The notes below the pieces were generated by a model. It had not been told where the DNA came from, made no database searches, and saw only the letters and a list, made by a program, of their open reading frames with translations. Made by a program: the position numbers and the translations under genes. DNA of 64,000 bases from contig QRDG01000027.1 of the NCBI GenBank assembly GCA_012064385.1, positions 1,140,708-1,204,707 of the forward strand, read 5' to 3'. Shown in pieces: positions 44,358-55,602 of this stretch. This stretch comes from Puccinellia tenuiflora. Lineage: Eukaryota > Streptophyta > Magnoliopsida > Poales > Poaceae. How positions within the stretch are numbered: the first letter of the stretch is position 1; every line of letters begins with the position of its first letter.

Positions 44358-47300
44358 TCATTGCTTGGATTTAGGTCCCCATTTTTCAATGGGTCCTCTT
44401 TTGTTAGCAACAAGGGTCTTAGGAACCCAAATAGAATGAGCAATGGGTACATTTCTAGGACCAACAAACTTAGCATGGACATCCCCATAATAATCAACAA
44501 AGATAATGTAATGAGGGTTAGTCTTTCCCGCAAAGTCATCACTAATGGTTTTGCCCCTTGTGGCACCACCACTAGCAATGTTGACCTTCTTCTTTGCTTG
44601 AGGGATCCTCTTTGCTTGAGGAGCACTAGCAACATTGGCCTTCTTAATTTGAGGAGCTCTAGCATCCTTCATGAAGCTCTCTTTCTCCTTTTCTTCCTCC
44701 ACGAACCCAAGACCAACTCTCCCTTTTTGTGAAGTGACAAACGGTTTCTTACCTAGGGAGATGGCCTTAGCAAGATTGATCTTCAACCTAGCATTTTCCT
44801 CAATGATATTTACATGATCACAAGTAATAGGAGTAGAGGAACTAGGCATATCATTTTTAGGCGGTTGAGCTTGAAGTTTTTCATACGACTTGGTGAGGGT
44901 AGAGTGCTCACTCTCCAAAGCTTTGTAGGCCTTGGAGAGCTTCTCTAGCTCCTCGATTAGTCTAGAATGACCAACACCAAGCTCGACCTTTTCCTTCTTA
45001 CATGCTTTGTATTTGGCAATTGCATGGTCACGTTCTTTAATGAGTTTAGCAACAATTGCATCATTTGATTCTTCTATAGATTCTAGTTGTTGCTCTAGAG
45101 AAACTCTAAGCTCATGCTCTTCTTCAAGACTGACTTTTAAGGATGCAATTTTCATAGCATCCTCTCTTTCAATCTTACCCTTTATATCAAGCATTTCTTG
45201 AGCTTCACCATATTGACTCATAAGAGTCTCAACATGCTTCTTTGTTTCACCTTGCATGTTAGTGATAAAATGATCGAAAGCAACTATTTCCTCTTTGATT
45301 TTAAGACTAGTAGCATCATCCATATTACTCATTGCCTTAGGAGATGAGGGTGATGTTACCTCGGTGGTCTTAGCCATGAAGCATCTTGCGGAGGAGATAG
45401 AGACATTCTCATTGGGGGATTCAAATAGGGAAGGAGATGATGAAGAAGCAATAGCAATGGCGGCAACTTCATTTGTGGGCTCTTCTTCTTCTTCCCCGGA
45501 CGAATATTCTTCTTGAGCAAGCAACACAATTCTCGGAGGCTTCTTGTTGATGGCATTCTTCTTGAAGAAAGGTTTCTTATGTGTGTCCTTTGATTTGTCC
45601 TTCCTAACAAGCTTTCCTCCATGAAGTTCTCGGTTCTCGAACGGACACTCAGCCACAAAGTGATATTTATCTTGGCAATTGTAGCAAGAACGAACTCTTT
45701 GGCCACCCTCCTTCCTTCCACTTGCCTTGTTGACGAAATCCCTCGCCTTGGATGGACTCTTCCAAAAGACTTTGGATGTGAGAGCCGCATAGTCCTTGAG
45801 GGTATCTTGAAGCTCTTTGGGATCCCAATGTGACACATATTCTTGAGCTTCATCATCATCTTCTTGCTCCACAACCTTGGCCTTCAAAGCAAGTCAGGTT
45901 CCTCTATGCATTCCAATGGCTCGGGCTCTAGCATCTTCGGCGTTCTTGGCGGCCACCTTGTATGCCGCCATCTCTTGCATGACCTCATTAGATGTCATGA
46001 TGTGGTAATTGTGTCTTCCTTGGAGGCTCTTCAAGTCGGTGGATTCAAACGGCCAAAGGGCGCTCACATACTTTCTCTTGATCCAAGCATCATCCACATA
46101 GGTTACACCAAGAGCACGAAATTGTGTGGCAAGGGTCTTGAGCCTTCGATACATTTCTTCATGATCTTCACCCTATACCATGAAAAAGCCCTCGGCTTGG
46201 TTGCTCAAAGCTTCAAATCTATTCCTTTGCATGCTCTCATTACCAACAAACTCTTGAGTGAGAATATCCCAAGCTTCTTTGGCGGTGGTGGCCATCTCAA
46301 TGAGAGACATGTGCTTTTCTCCCACGACGGTGTGAATTATGTTGAGAGCCAAGTCATTGAGTTGACCATCCACAACTTCTCTTCTTGTCATGTTGTTCAG
46401 ATCAACGGCCTTGAACCCAACTTGAATGATTCTCCATAGCTCGCTCGAAGCGCTCTTGATATGAGATTTCATCATAAATTTCCAATTAGTAAAACAAGAT
46501 GGATTAAACTTAGGTGGATCACCCCTATTATTTATACGATTAATCTACTAAGCAAACGTGCCCACACAGAATCTCTCATACGGCGGGTGGGTGGTGGAAT
46601 CTGTCCCTATAGAGGGCGGAGGGACCAAGAATTGCATGCATGTATAGAATCTTTCTATGATTCGAATTTTTTAAATGAATTATCTCTTAAACCGTTAATC
46701 GAATTGATGATTCGTTTTCACCGTTGGGTCTGGCTCGACGAGTACTTTAAAACAAGATCCCATCTTAATATATTTTGACGAACTTTTTTTTCACGGTCAG
46801 TTGCCAGGTTATAATACTGTAGTTGCCATGCTATTAGTTATGAGTAACCATTCAAATAACACACAGTTACCAGAATTTTTTTGCATGTTTTTCGGTCGTA
46901 GCAATGTTCTACAGATTCACAACATGAGTATTTGTTTTCCTCCAAACACGTAAAACATGACATTAACATCAGAAATGACTTACGTTGATGAGTTGCGAAG
47001 TTTAAAAAATCTGGTAACCATTCGATTTTAACCTGGTGACCAACATGGCAATGCCCTGGTGACCAACTGACTATAATCTGGCAACTAAGGTAACATCAGA
47101 AAAGACATACGGTGACGACTTTCTTTCTGTCATAAGTTGCCAGGTTATTATACAGTAGTTGCCATGCTACTGGTTAACAGTTACCATCCAAATAGCACAA
47201 AATTATGAGATAATATTTACATGTTTTTCCTCATGGAGATGATCTATATGTCCAGAGAATGGGTATTTGATCCACTCTAAACACATAAAAGATCACATTA

Positions 47301-48002
47301 ACATCAGGAAAGACCTATATTGGTGAGTAGCAAAGTTCAAATAACCTGGTAACTTTTTGATTTTAACCTGGTGACCAACATGGTAATACCCTGGTGACCA
47401 AGTAACTATAACCTGGCAACTAGAGTCTAGAAAAAAACATTATCAAAACATATCAACATGGGATCTACTTTCGAAGATCTCGACGCGACTAAGCTAACCG
47501 TGAAAACGGATCTGAGTTTTGATTTACGGTTCAAGAAATAAAACATTTTAAAGTTTTGGATCCAATGAAAAAATCCATACACGGGTTGGCTAGTTACCTG
47601 CATGCATGGGTTAATTACCTAATTTCATCCGTGCCCACGGACGGCTAATCTAGGGCACGTGCCCTAGGTAGCACAGTCCTCCTTGTTTATATGATAGTGC
47701 GGGATAGGTGGGTCGACGGAGTACGTAAATGGAACACCATGGTACTCCTTCTTCCCATCATCAATTTTAGGAGGGGATTCATTAGTGAGTTGTTCGCCCT
47801 CCCCACTATGCGCGGCGGAAGCATTAGCCTCTAGGGATGGTGTAGCGGGTGGCGTGTTAGCCTTCAAGAGTTGCCTCATCATAGCACGCAACTCATCCAT
47901 TTGAGTGTTCATGGATGATGTCAAGCTTGTTTCCAAATTCTTGAGATCATCCATGGACACCGGAGGAGCGCTACCACCCGTAACACCATCTCCGTCACCC
48001 AT
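44358..48002 (-). pseudogene. Copia gag, interrupted by a transposon and two stops
   Basis: Starts at 48002 (MGDGDGVTGG), reads to 47696, is broken by an insertion, and resumes at about 46530 (DPPKFNPSCFTNWKFMMKSH). A TAG at 46173-46175 and a TGA at 45894-45896 interrupt the same frame. The remaining 45887-44358 is open. It contains a CCHC knuckle (CYNCQDKYHFVAEC), an acidic stretch and a long coiled coil (KVSLEEEHELRVSLEQQLES). The long C-terminal extension is typical of Sirevirus gag. The pol frame differs from the gag frame, so translation would need frameshifting or the element has lost or gained a base at the join. Confidence 0.88.
46541..47685. mobile_element. Mutator-like insertion inside Copia gag
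   Basis: About 1.1 kb without coding capacity, flanked by 10-bp repeats with one mismatch (TTTATACGAT at 46531-46540, TTTATATGAT at 47686-47695). Both ends carry a related ACGTGCCC motif in inverted orientation. The inside contains a direct duplication of about 345 bp (AGTTGCCAGGTTAT... from 46798 and from 47141). A TSD of 9-10 bp suggests the Mutator superfamily. Exact termini are uncertain by several bases. Confidence 0.6.
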
Positions 48003-48039
48003 ACTCTCTTATGCGGTGAAGCCTAACTTAAGAGCCAAT

Positions 48040-48051
48040 GCTCTGATACCA
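48040..48051 (-). promoter_or_regulatory. primer binding site (initiator tRNA-Met)
   Basis: TGGTATCAGAGC on the minus strand, two bases inside the 5' LTR. It is complementary to the 3' end of initiator tRNA-Met, as usual in Copia elements. Confidence 0.92.
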
Positions 48052-48053
48052 AT

Positions 48054-49322
48054 TGAAAGGATTGTATGGGCACCTAGAGGGGGGGTGAATAGGTGCTACA
48101 CCAAATTTTAATCTTTTTCAGTGTAATGCTTAACACAAAGGTAAATTATCTAGATATGCAACTACGGTGAATTTACCTATATGAGAAGCAAACTAAACAA
48201 CTAGACAATTAACGATACAAGTAAAGGCTACAAAGGGAAAGAGGTAACCGAAAGGGGAAGCATGCGGAGACAAGGGTGTATTCCCGAGTTCCTTCTTGTT
48301 AAGGGAGTACGTCTCGTTGGAGGGGTGTGAGTTCGCCACAAAGGCCTACTCAACGCCACGAAGGCCTCACCCTATTCTCCGATGAACTTCGCCACAAAGG
48401 CTTGGTTCACCTTCCACTATCGGAGTCCTTCAAGGCGGAATCCGGAGCCCTTACATGGTTCTTGGGGCACATACCCACAACTGAATTGGGGGCTCCCAAA
48501 TCAACAACACTATCACAAATACAACCACAAATGAGCACAAGAATCTAGGGTAACAGAAAGCTAAACCTAGAAACAAGAATCCTCAAGTGAATGAGGGGGA
48601 AATGAGGAACGGCTTGGTGAAGATGTAGATCTGGGTCTTCTCCTTCAATCCTCCGAAGATCAATGAGTTTGGACAGAGGAATTGGGAGATCTTGTGATTT
48701 TGAGCTCTCAGATATTAGGGTTCATAAATGCTGGACGAGCTAGCTGGACTGAGGTAGGTGGAGGGGTATTTATACCCCTCTGAAGTTTCTGACCGTTGGA
48801 GGTCACTTATACCGGAGACTCCGGTGTAGGCCGGAGACTCCGGTCTCCTTCCGGGGTTCCTCCGGACAGGCACCAGAGGCTCCCCACACTTTGCTCGCTT
48901 GATAGAAGGGCCGGAGACTCCGGTCAGACTCCGGTGCTGGCCGGAAACTCCGCACCCGGGCGGAAACTTGTCGAAGACGCGGGACAGGCCGGAAACTCCG
49001 GTCTCGCAGGCCGGACACTCCGGCCTCCCCGGAGACTTCGGGCTTCCTCCGGGCACCCTCCGGACAGACACCAGAGCCGCACCACAGAAACTGGCGAAGG
49101 GCAGGAAAACCCAGGGGCCGGAGACTCCGGCCAGACAGGCCGAAAACTCCGGCCAGGAATTTCCTGCTGCAAGGAAACTTGGCCCTTTTCTTCACTTTTT
49201 GGTGAATGATGCTAGAGGTATAAATATGTCAATTTACCTGCACCACTTAGCATCATGTTAAATAATCATTAGTGTTGTTAACTAACACACAAAACAAATA
49301 GGGTTTAGGAAATGTTCTTTCA
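48054..49322 (-). repeat. 5' LTR of the Copia element
   Basis: 1269 bp with the same ends as the other LTR. A TATA-like TATAAATA (minus strand, about 48775-48768) lies inside a short palindrome GGGGTATTTATACCCC. A block of GC palindromes at 48813-49150 follows. Confidence 0.93.
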
Positions 49323-49327
49323 GAGGG

Positions 49328-49710
49328 GATCTTCACGCTCAGGAAGCTGCGACGATGCCCACATGCGGAACTCCCCAGCAGTGGCATCTTCAGGCCACTG
49401 CTATCCTTGGTTAGGCGACCACTCCGCGCTCGGTTGGATGCATGAGCATCTTCTTCCACCATGGCGGAGGATCTTCAAGGATCTCCATGCGGGAATCACT
49501 GCCGGTGCAGCCCCAAGTGGCAAGCTCCCCGGTCTGGAGTCCATGGAGACGCGGTGGAGAAGACCAGGGACCTGATTGCATTTATATTTTTTTTTGCTCC
49601 AAGGTCTTCTATGTAATATGCGAGGGCCAGATGTACTTCCTATGTTCTATAGGGGCCTTTCTGCAAGAATGTACCCACCGACAACTTGATGCAGTTTCCA
49701 GGCCTTTCCC
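49328..49710 (+). repeat. unclassified repeat, segment 3 of 3, with A-rich end
   Basis: Continues the repeat split by the two large elements and ends CCGTTCAAAAAAAGG, a retroposon-like 3' tail preceded by text resembling grass LINE 3' UTRs (CAAGAATGTACCCACC). No matching TSD was found on the far left side. Confidence 0.45.
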
Positions 49711-49744
49711 GTTCAAAAAAAGGTAAAGTTATCTTGTGACCTAG

Positions 49745-49806
49745 TACTTGTTTAGATAAAATTTGTTTTGCTTAGTACTTGTTTAGATAAAATTTGTTTT
49801 GCTAAA
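49745..49806 (+). repeat. short tandem duplication (about 31 bp x 2)
   Basis: The phrase GTACTTGTTTAGATAAAATT plus TTGTTTTGCT is present twice in a row. Confidence 0.85.
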
Positions 49807-49837
49807 ATGTAGTCGCGTGATGTTTAGTTTAAACATA

Positions 49838-49962
49838 CTTCATCTGTTCACTTATGTACTACATATATAAACTAGAATGAGTAAACATACACATCAAATT
49901 AAGTCTAGATACATATGAATCAATAAAAAACTAAAAACTCTTATATTAGTGAACGGAGGAAG
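49838..49962. mobile_element. Stowaway MITE (125 bp)
   Basis: The inverted ends CTTCATCTGTTCACTTAT and ATTAGTGAACGGAGGAAG, with TA on both sides (49836-49837, 49963-49964), match the Tc1/mariner-related Stowaway family. Confidence 0.85.
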
Positions 49963-49964
49963 TA

Positions 49965-51840
49965 GTTAATTTTAACTCCACCTATGTTTTTTTAGGTACT
50001 GCTAGTAGTAAAAGGAGGTGGGTTGTGATAAGCTCATTGCGTAGAGTAGGAGTTCGACTCAACGTGACTTGCTCAGCAAGACCAATCGCTCCATATAATT
50101 TAATGGTGATTACCAATTGTAATCTTAAGCACACAAATCTAATCAACCGCATTGTCACATACTTTTATCCTTTATCCTTTTTGTCATTGTTTTTGTTCAA
50201 TTCTGCAACTCCATTACCCCGAGATTTTAGGTTAATCGACAAGGCTACGAGGATTTAACTGTCACCGGTGAGACCCCTGAATTAGAAACGGTTATCCACT
50301 TATCTATGTTGCTCATCAGTTACGAAGTTCCTGGTTCCACTCATTTGCACCGAGCTTTTTTTTCGTAAGCCTATAGTTGGAATGTAGATGTCATTGCACA
50401 TGAAAATCTGACAGCACAATCAGCAAAATCATAGCATATTTCATACATACCAAATACCAAATGTCACCATTACATTTCCATCACAATATGATGAATTACA
50501 CATTATGATGCCTCACTAAACCTATCATTGCCACTCACTAAACTTATCATTGGCATGCCTCACTAAATTTATCCTTGTCATGCCTCACTAAACCTATCAT
50601 TGCACATATAGTAATATGGGAGTGTTGATGTACTCAAGGTTGCTATCTGTTGTGTCGAGCGAATATTACTACCTTGGCAAAGAAGGTTCACCTTCTACCC
50701 ATTGGGTCACGCTCAACGGTCTTTGAAGTAGCAAGAGACTTGAGTAGCATTTCCATGATTTTTCAAACCACCTCTTTGTCATACTTGCTATCAACATTTG
50801 AAACTCCCTATTTATTTGCAATTAAGGAAAGGTACAAACTATACTTAGCTTTCAATAAATGGACTATATGTAAAAATACAAAGTGGGAAAGAGAAATAAA
50901 TGTATGTTGGTGATAGCAACTACGAAGGTCAAAAAGGCGGATGTATGAAATCACAATGAGTTTGTAAGCCTTCCATGAGTTGCATGTTAACTTCACCAAA
51001 TTCTCTGAGGCTTCCTTCCATTTGAACAGTGCCACCGAAATAGTTCATGTTCTAATATATAATCAATACACAACATTTCATGAGTTGCAAACACTGAATG
51101 GCAAAAAACTAGATAAATTACAGAGGCAAACATACATGAATTGGAGCACAAATCAAAAACTAGGTAAACTAGGCAGGCAAACATGAGGAGATAAACTAGA
51201 GCATAATGCATGAACGGAGCACACATGAGGAACATAACACACATGAGGAACACGTACTATTTCATCGGTTGAGAGATTCATACCTCATCTTCTCTTCTCC
51301 GTCGACGCCGGCCTCGCCTCTCGAGGCACCTCCTCCTCCGTGCCAAATCCGCCCAATGGAAGGAGGAGGCTCGAGGCGGATCCCGTCGATTAGCTCGGCG
51401 AGGTTGCCGGCCTCAGATCCACATATGGAGTGTAGGGGAGGGGGGTGAGTGGGTAAGTGTTAGGGCGTCGAACTACCACTAGGGTTAGGGCGTCGTCGTC
51501 GCCTCATCGGGTTCCAGATCTGGAGTCTAGGGGGAAGAATGCGAGCGTAAGGGTTCTTCTAGGGCTTGCGCGACCTTTTATATCTTCGCGAATTATCGAA
51601 AACGGTTAAGTGGATATAACTTTTGCCTTTGAGGTACCTTATTCGGCACTTTAAACTTATTTCGTAGATTCGCGTTGGTTCTTTGTGGTAGATTTGACGA
51701 TAGTTATAAACTTGTATGTTTCCGCAAAACAGTTCAACATTTGATGTCAACATGGCACGCTTGGTGACAAGTTCACAACTAACATCAGCACAGAAACACA
51801 TCTCAACTACACTGTACTAATTCGAGCACGAGTCGAGTTT
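49965..51840. other. unassigned region with short tandem repeats and promoter-like block
   Basis: At about 50505-50605, the phrase TGCCTCACTAAACCTATCATT recurs four times in imperfect copies. A GC-rich block at 51290-51560, read on the minus strand, follows a TATAAAAGG at about 51578-51570. It contains an open stretch (ELIDGIRLEPPPSIGRIWHG) ending at a possible splice donor. This could be the first exon of a lost gene or transposon ORF, but nothing downstream supports it. Confidence 0.35.
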
Positions 51841-52104
51841 TACTCTTTCAGCCCACAAATAAGTAAGTGTACTTTTAGTTTTTGTTTTAAGTCAATCTTT
51901 TTATATGTGATCAACTTTCTAAAAACTAACAATCTTTGTTATGATATTAAATTAGTATATCGTGGAACTATATTTTAAGATGCGTCTAGTCATAATAATT
52001 TGGTGTTACAAATATTTCCTATTTTTTAATATAAATTTGATCAAACTTAAAAATGTTTGACTTGGAAAATCTAATTGTGCACTAATTTGTGGACCGATAT
52101 TGTA
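51841..52104. mobile_element. degenerate Stowaway-type MITE
   Basis: The internal text resembles long grass Stowaway elements: AAGTGTACTTTTAG, TTTAAGTCAA, ATAAATTTGATCAAACTT and GTTTGACTTGGAAAATCTA. Ends are decayed (CTCTTTCAGCCCACAAATAA left, TTTGTGGACCG right), so the borders are approximate. Confidence 0.65.
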
Positions 52105-52439
52105 ATGTTTTACACGGGTCGGTCCGGCCTGCATCCTGTAGTAGGGAGGTCCGTTCTTAAAACAAAAGATTTAAGTTCCCTAAAAAAAAGATTTAAGTAA
52201 AATAGAGGAACTACGCTTTTCCTCTTTCATATTCTGTCTGTCCAAAGCTCCAGTCCGACCAAAGGCGGCTCTACCACCGCTGCGCCCTAGAGGTGCCGTC
52301 GTGCCGCATCTCACGCCATCCACCCCCTCCGCCTCTCACCTGCGTCGCTGCCATCACCGCTCCCGTTCTACCTCATCATCGGCCCAGCCACCGCCCGCCG
52401 TCTCCGTCCCGTCCGCGATCTTGGACGACATTGGTTTCT

Positions 52440-53640
52440 GAGGTAAATCCCAATCGAACCTCCACAAATTTTGGGCGCGCACCATCTAGATGTACCCCTG
52501 TTGCTCAGGAACCCTAACTTGCTTGTATCGTTCCGAGAGATTGGTGGTGGTCTGTGCACTGCTGCGAGCGATCTAATGCGGAACTTCTTTTCTGGATCGG
52601 ATACCCCTATTTCCGTCGTATTTCGTTGTTGTGTTGACTACTAGTAATGGCAGAGTTAGTTTCGGAAATAAAATTAAAATCGGGGCTTCTGACATTAGGG
52701 ATCAGATCAGGAAGAATGCAGTTCACAGCAACTGCCCTCCTATGGAGTTTAAAGGGATTTGTGAATCAGTGTGATTGTCTTGTGGGAAAGAAATTTTAGA
52801 TTCTTTTAGTAGATCTGGGCATAACTGGATTAGTGCATGGGACATAGGGTAAGCGTGGAGGATCTTGTTACTTCTGTAGTTCATCAGAACAACTAATCTT
52901 AGGAGTTTTGAACGGACCAGTATGTACCATAACACACGGTTTTGTAAAGGTAATTTGCAGTTTCTTGTATTTAGAACCGGTCTCTGGATTGCCATGGTCG
53001 TTTTGCTTATGTTCTTTATCTACTTATTATCTCGTTAAGATTATTGAATGACCCCAAATCAGTCCAGTAGTAATTTCATGTATTTTTCTTTGGCCAAGGA
53101 AAGTTTTATGGAGCAATACTTCCTGTTAGGCTGTCATATTTCTGTGGAATGTTAATTGTTAAACTAGAGGCTTGCTTCAGTGGCCTCCCCCTAGAGGAAA
53201 ACTGAGGAGGTAAGTTTCCCTCAAAACCATCCGATCAAAAGTTATGGGCAAATCACGGCCGTCCGTAAGCCAAACTTTTGCCCGGGGGGAGGCCACCGAA
53301 GCAAAAGTGGTTAAACTAAGGCAATAGGTTTGTACCAGCCAAATGATATGTGATGATGTAGACCACCTGGTTTTCTTTATGGCACATTCTCATTAGCCCC
53401 ACCACTTCATCTTGGAAGGATTGGTGTCTTGTCGTGAATCTTATTAATCTATAAGTCGTTTGAGTTGTTTTTTCTGTTCTCATGGGATCATAAATTCGGT
53501 ATTACTCTGAGTACCATTTGCTGATCATCAGTGGTACCATCATCTTATGATTCTTGACTTCAAATTGTTGCAAAATAATTTTTACTACATTTTTCTGTTG
53601 TTATTCTGTTCCGAAGGCATTTTCTCTGACTGTCTATTCA
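52440..53640 (+). other. YIF1 5' UTR intron (about 1.2 kb)
   Basis: A likely donor after TTTCTGAG near 52441 and an acceptor CTATTCAG at about 53633-53640, ten bases before the ATG, define a 5' UTR intron. It contains one Mutator-like MITE, listed separately. Confidence 0.5.
53167..53309. mobile_element. Mutator-like MITE (143 bp) in YIF1 5' UTR intron
   Basis: Perfect 9-bp TSD GTTAAACTA at 53158-53166 and 53310-53318. The inverted ends share GCTTCAGTGGCCTCCCCC and GGGGGAGGCCACCGAAGC. A 9-bp TSD is diagnostic of the Mutator superfamily. Confidence 0.85.
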
Positions 53641-53649
53641 GTTGTTATC

Positions 53650-54713
53650 ATGGCAGCAATGAATAGTGATCTGGGTGGCTTAGCTGGTAGGCCTCCAAAT
53701 GCACAGCCAAATCCTTTCGAGAGTGCCATGTATGGTGCTGGACCTGGACTGATCCGGACTGGACTAGGAGCATATGGAGAGAAATTTCTTGGTTCGAGTT
53801 CTGAGTTCATGCAGAGCAATGTATGTTTTCATCTTAACACAAGTTTCTTTTATCGATAATGTTTTGAAACTAGACAAGCTAAAGCTCACTCAATTGTTTC
53901 AGATTACTCAATATTTGTCCGACCCACAATACTACTTTCAAGTCAACAGCCAGTATGTGAGGAACAAACTGAAGGTCATCTTGTTTCCTTTCTTTCACAG
54001 GGTAAGAGCTGTTGGCACTTTTTTTACTGCAAGATTTGCAATACTGGGAACTCTCATAACATGCATATGGCCTTTTTTTGTTGTCTTCCTTAAGGGTCAC
54101 TGGACAAGAATAACTGAACCAGTGGGAGGAAGGCTATCACACAAACCTCCAATTCAGGACATCAATGCACCAGACCTGTACATCCCTTTGATGGCGTTTG
54201 GCACCTACATTGTCATTGCTGGATATGCTCTGGGAGTTCTTGGGAGGTAAATGCAGTGTGAACCACACCATGCCTTATATCTGGTGGCTAAAGGCTTAAA
54301 TCATCTAAATGTGATATGTTCCGTGATGCAGGTTTACCCCTGAGACACTGACCCTGCAGTTCACAAGAGGCCTAGTTGGCTGGTTTCTGCAAATCGTCCT
54401 CATCAAAGGTTTGTTGTACTCCCTGGGTACTGGCGAAGCGCCGCTGCTAGACATTGTGGCGTACGCTGGATATGGATTTGCTGGCACATCTCTTGCAATG
54501 CTGGCCCGCATCTTCTGGAGCTACTTGTACTATTTCATCATGCCATGGTTCTGTCTCTGCACTGGCGTGTTCCTTGTGAAGACCATGAAGAGGGTTCTCC
54601 TGGGTGGACCAAGGAGCTACGAGAGGCATCCAAGTCGAAACCACTACTTCCTGCTCTTCCTAGCGGCCGTGCAGTTCCCGATGCTGTTCTGGCTTGGCAA
54701 CATCAGTGGTTGA
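53650..54713 (+). CDS. YIF1: YIF1-type Yip1-interacting membrane protein
   Basis: Multi-span protein of the ER-Golgi shuttle that works with YIP1 proteins and Rab GTPases in vesicle budding. Exons 53650-53820, 53903-54001, 54095-54246, 54332-54713 join in frame to 267 aa, a normal YIF1 length. The cytosolic N-terminus has PNPFESAMYGAGPGLIRTGL and SDPQYYFQVNSQYVRNKL. KPPIQDINAPDLYIPLMAFG leads into several hydrophobic segments (PLMAFGTYIVIAGYALGVLG; LQIVLIKGLLYSL; LAMLARIFWSYLYYFIMPWF; FLLFLAAVQFPMLFWLG). Ends with NISG. No defects. Confidence 0.94.
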
Positions 54714-55602
54714 TCTTCGCGTTACAGTTGAGCTTGCTAACTGTGGGATCGGTTCTTTGGAGGCTGCTGTGCAGGATAGACTTGCGGTTAACTTTTCCTG
54801 GTGAACTTCGTAATGACGTACCTAATGGTTAGGCTACTGTGACGCTGCTAGTGCTAGAGATACCTGGATAAACAGATGAAAGAGCATGTAACTACCATTT
54901 TTCGTCCTCTGTTAGAGGTGAACCATGGTGACTTGGGATGGGATGGAGATGAACTGGTAGCATTTAGAATCCTACCGTGTGCAAGTTGTTCCAGTGATCT
55001 GGTTATTTCGTTTTGCGTCCTTGTATTCCTGAAGTTGTTATCATTTGGATGATGAAGATTTACAATCCTGTCTCCAGTGTACGGAAGGTGCCACTATCTA
55101 TTGAGTTCCTTGGCTAATGCCAGCAATTTGCGTGATTGGCAACTGGAAATCGTTTCCAACAGAACTGATTATCTTACTGTTAAACATTAGCGATTACATT
55201 TGTTTTGGACAGATTTTGCTTAGAAAGAAATGGGGATTTGCTTCCATCGACCTGTCTATCGTCGGTTGTGGTGGTCTACATGAGAAGAAACATTTGCGGG
55301 CGAAACTTGTGCACGGTAGCATCCATGCTTCATTTGTTTCTCGTTTTCAAAATCTCACTGATACCATACCATTCACTGAGATCTTCAAAACGAGGAATGT
55401 CAAAAGTAGCATCGTTCAGGTCAGACTCTCTGGGACCGACTCTCTGACGGTATTAGGGGCAGCACGGCCAGGTCACACATACACTTTCCCTCCTATTTCG
55501 TCTCCACTTTATTTCCTGGGCCTGTCGTCAGTCAATCGCCGATTCGCCGGCAGTCGGTCCCCGTTCCCCGGCGCGCCCCGCCACGTTGTGGAGGTACTGC
55601 TC
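54714..55602 (+). other. YIF1 3' UTR and SIRB promoter region
   Basis: The first part is YIF1 3' UTR. The last 170 bp is GC-rich leader of SIRB. An open frame running 55117-55767 is partly real only in its last 55 codons (SIRB exon 1). Confidence 0.5.

Larger units (their letters stand above)
36266..49322 (-). mobile_element. Sirevirus-like Copia LTR retrotransposon, 13.1 kb
   Basis: 5-bp TSD GAGGG at 36261-36265 and 49323-49327. The LTRs begin TGAAAGG and end TTCTTTCA. The primer site TGGTATCAGAGC (minus, 48051-48040) is complementary to initiator tRNA-Met. The polypurine tract AAAAAGGGGGAGAT (minus, 37569-37556) abuts the 3' LTR. The order gag, integrase, reverse transcriptase, RNase H is that of Copia. 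A long gag with coiled coil, an extra ORF after pol and palindromic GC-rich LTR repeats point to Sireviruses. Gag and integrase carry stops, and gag is split by another transposon. LTRs are near identical apart from indels in the palindromic repeats, so insertion is fairly recent. Confidence 0.94.

Noticed and set aside
50045..50085. tRNA-like B box AGTTCGACTC
   Set aside because: A box is poorly placed and no acceptor stem can be formed.
55117..55602. N-terminal part of a 216-codon plus-strand frame
   Set aside because: Opens with a non-ATG codon in YIF1 3' flank; only the part from 55603 fits SIRB.
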